Assembly: GCF_039545135.1 (NCBI RefSeq)
Contig: NZ_BAABRU010000003.1
Span: forward strand, 352,763 to 416,762
Length of the DNA: 64,000 nt
Reading direction: 5' to 3'
Source: Herpetosiphon gulosus
Lineage (GTDB): Bacteria; Chloroflexota; Chloroflexia; Chloroflexales; Herpetosiphonaceae
Shown piece after piece: positions 62,739 through 64,000 of this stretch (positions are counted from its first letter, which is position 1; every line of letters begins with the position of its first letter). Under the pieces are notes generated by a model, which was not told the origin of the DNA, searched no databases, and saw nothing but the letters and a program-made list of their open reading frames with translations. Both the position numbers and the translations under genes were made by a program.

Positions 62739-63782
62739 ATGTTAGTTGTCATGGACGCACACGCTACACCTGAGGATATTCAAGCTGTTTGTACAGTGAT
62801 CGAGGACATGGGTTTGCAGGCCAACACCATGCCCGGCCCAACCCGCACGGCGATCGGGATTACCGGCAATAAAGGGGCGATTGCCGAAGCTGCGCGGCTT
62901 AAATTGATGCCTGGCGTGCGTGATGTCATTCGCGTCACCGCACCCTATAAATTGGTCAGCCGCGAATATCGCGAAGCCGACACGATTATTGAAATTAATC
63001 GGGTGCAAATTGGTGGGCCTTCGCTGGTAGTTATGGCTGGGCCATGTTCAGTCGAAGGCCGCGAACAATTGCTCACCACTGCCGAAGCCGTCAAAGCCGC
63101 TGGAGCTACAATTCTACGTGGTGGCGCTTTCAAACCACGCACCTCGCCCTATAGCTTCCAAGGCATGGGCGAAGATGGGCTGAAACTGTTGGCCGAAGCC
63201 CGCGAACTCACTGGCATGCCGGTAATTACCGAAGTGATGGATACTGAGCAAGTTGATTTGGTGGCCGAATATGCCGATATTTTGCAGCTTGGCGCACGCA
63301 ATATGCAAAATTTCGCCTTGCTTAAGCGGGTTGGCCGCACTCGCCGCCCAGTCATGCTCAAGCGCGGCCTTTCTTCAACCGTCAAAGATTGGCTGCTTTC
63401 CGCCGAATATATTATGGCTGAAGGCAATCAAGCAGTCATTTTGTGCGAACGTGGCATCCGCACCTTCGATGATCACTCACGTGGCACGTTTGATCTGAGT
63501 GTGGTTCCTGTATTGCGCGAATTGACCCACTTGCCGATTATTGTTGATCCCAGCCATGCAACTGGCCGCTGGCAGAGCATTTTGCCAATGGCTCGCGCTG
63601 GCATCGCATCGGGTGCTGATGGTTTGATGATCGAAGTTCATCCTAACCCCGCCGAAGCATGGTCGGATGGTGAACAATCGCTCTTGCCCGAACGTTTCGT
63701 CGAATTGATGGAGCAAGTTGAACGGATCGCCGATGCCATGGATCGACCAATCCAAGGCCGCACCAAAGCCGCCACGGTTTAG
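62739..63782 (+). CDS. aroF: 3-deoxy-7-phosphoheptulonate synthase (DAHP synthase)
   Basis: 347 residues from the ATG at 62739 (GAGG upstream; an in-frame ATG at 62715 also exists). Residues 1-70 form the ferredoxin-like (ACT-type) regulatory domain of the type I-beta group ([17 protein letters not shown]). The TIM barrel follows: [13 protein letters not shown] near 100, [19 protein letters not shown] near 128, [13 protein letters not shown] near 210 and the metal site [11 protein letters not shown] near 268. It condenses phosphoenolpyruvate and erythrose 4-phosphate in the first step of the shikimate pathway. Followed directly by hairpin repeats. Confidence 0.93.
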   Translation: MLVVMDAHATPEDIQAVCTVIEDMGLQANTMPGPTRTAIGITGNKGAIAEAARLKLMPGVRDVIRVTAPYKLVSREYREADTIIEINRVQIGGPSLVVMAGPCSVEGREQLLTTAEAVKAAGATILRGGAFKPRTSPYSFQGMGEDGLKLLAEARELTGMPVITEVMDTEQVDLVAEYADILQLGARNMQNFALLKRVGRTRRPVMLKRGLSSTVKDWLLSAEYIMAEGNQAVILCERGIRTFDDHSRGTFDLSVVPVLRELTHLPIIVDPSHATGRWQSILPMARAGIASGADGLMIEVHPNPAEAWSDGEQSLLPERFVELMEQVERIADAMDRPIQGRTKAATV

Positions 63783-63784
63783 CT

Positions 63785-63881
63785 CCCTCACCCCAACCCC
63801 TCTCCCACTGCGGCGGGCGAGGGGCGTTTCAGTCTTCATAATAGAGGAATTCCCCCTCGCCTCGCTGGGCGGGAGGGGAGG
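63785..63881. repeat. CCCTCACCCC hairpin element, copy 6
   Basis: Begins CCCTCACCCCAACCCCTC three bases after the DAHP synthase stop. The right half is CCCCCTCGCCTCGCTGGGCG with a shortened end GGGAGGGGAGG. It may act as the transcription end for the gene. Confidence 0.8.
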
Positions 63882-63907
63882 TAACCTTATAAGATAGGTT
63901 GTTAAGA

Positions 63908-64000
63908 CCCCTCACCCCAACCCCTCTCCCACTGCGGCGGGCGAGGGGCATTCTAATCTCATGATGAGCTGGTTCCCCCTCGCCTCGCTGGGCGGCAGGG
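63908..64000. repeat. CCCTCACCCC hairpin element, copy 7 (cut by window edge)
   Basis: Second tandem copy, CCCTCACCCCAACCCCTC followed by CCACTGCGGCGGGCGAGGGG, then CCCCCTCGCCTCGCTGGGCG and the window end. It is close to identical to copy 6 over the shared part. Confidence 0.8.

Overview
The window looks like chromosomal DNA from a filamentous, predatory Chloroflexota bacterium, most probably Herpetosiphon. I base this on the gene set: large secreted repeat proteins, a GH9 cellulase beside an AA10 lytic polysaccharide monooxygenase, a cellular-type reverse transcriptase and an LPXTG-anchored CopC protein. Moderate GC and many short dispersed intergenic hairpin elements agree with it. No plasmid or phage replication genes, transposase, CRISPR array or rRNA was seen.

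Layout. 1-11.1 kb: a minus-strand array of four related secreted proteins (W-D-G beta-propeller-like repeats followed by Big_9/cadherin-like modules). The first runs off the left edge, the second is frameshifted, the third and fourth are intact. 11.5-14.7 kb: a thioredoxin-like protein, an RmlD-type reductase and two family 2 glycosyltransferases. 14.8-20.4 kb: an Fsr-like MFS transporter, a small membrane protein, a GatD-like amidotransferase, a protein with a P22-antirepressor N-terminal domain, an SDR oxidoreductase and a CCA-adding enzyme/poly(A) polymerase homologue. 20.5-25.7 kb: a 1409-residue secreted subtilase and a lipoprotein. 26.3-33.4 kb: housekeeping metabolism (M16 protease, prs, glpA-like dehydrogenase, DUF1232 protein, TPR protein, gnd). 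33.6-38.0 kb: a lipoprotein, a TPR membrane protein and a biotin-dependent carboxylase alpha subunit.

38.3-39.05 kb is a very AT-rich, apparently frameshifted foreign gene. It is followed by a glucosaminidase-like protein and a HAD/phosphotransferase pair. 42.2-49.6 kb on the minus strand carries a copper and envelope cluster: exported protein, lipoprotein cytochrome c, His-rich membrane protein, CopC with an LPXTG signal, and a CopC-CopD fusion. The CopC-CopD gene is translationally coupled to hisG, and hisG is followed after 28 bp by a 786-residue reverse transcriptase that I think is an rvt-type cellular RT. 49.7-54.0 kb holds smc, a GNAT acetyltransferase and two tRNA-Ala genes (GGC and CGC anticodons). 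54.4-58.3 kb is a divergent GH9 cellulase / AA10 LPMO pair with two LacI-like operator half-matches between them. 58.3-63.8 kb holds a beta-propeller lipoprotein, an XRE/MmyB-type regulator, an MBL-fold hydrolase, an LppX-like lipoprotein, an unknown protein and DAHP synthase.

The items I would look at first are the reverse transcriptase and its unusual downstream region, the tandem propeller array with its shared C-terminal tail motif, the AT-rich frameshifted gene, and the shared regulatory gap of the cellulose-degradation pair.
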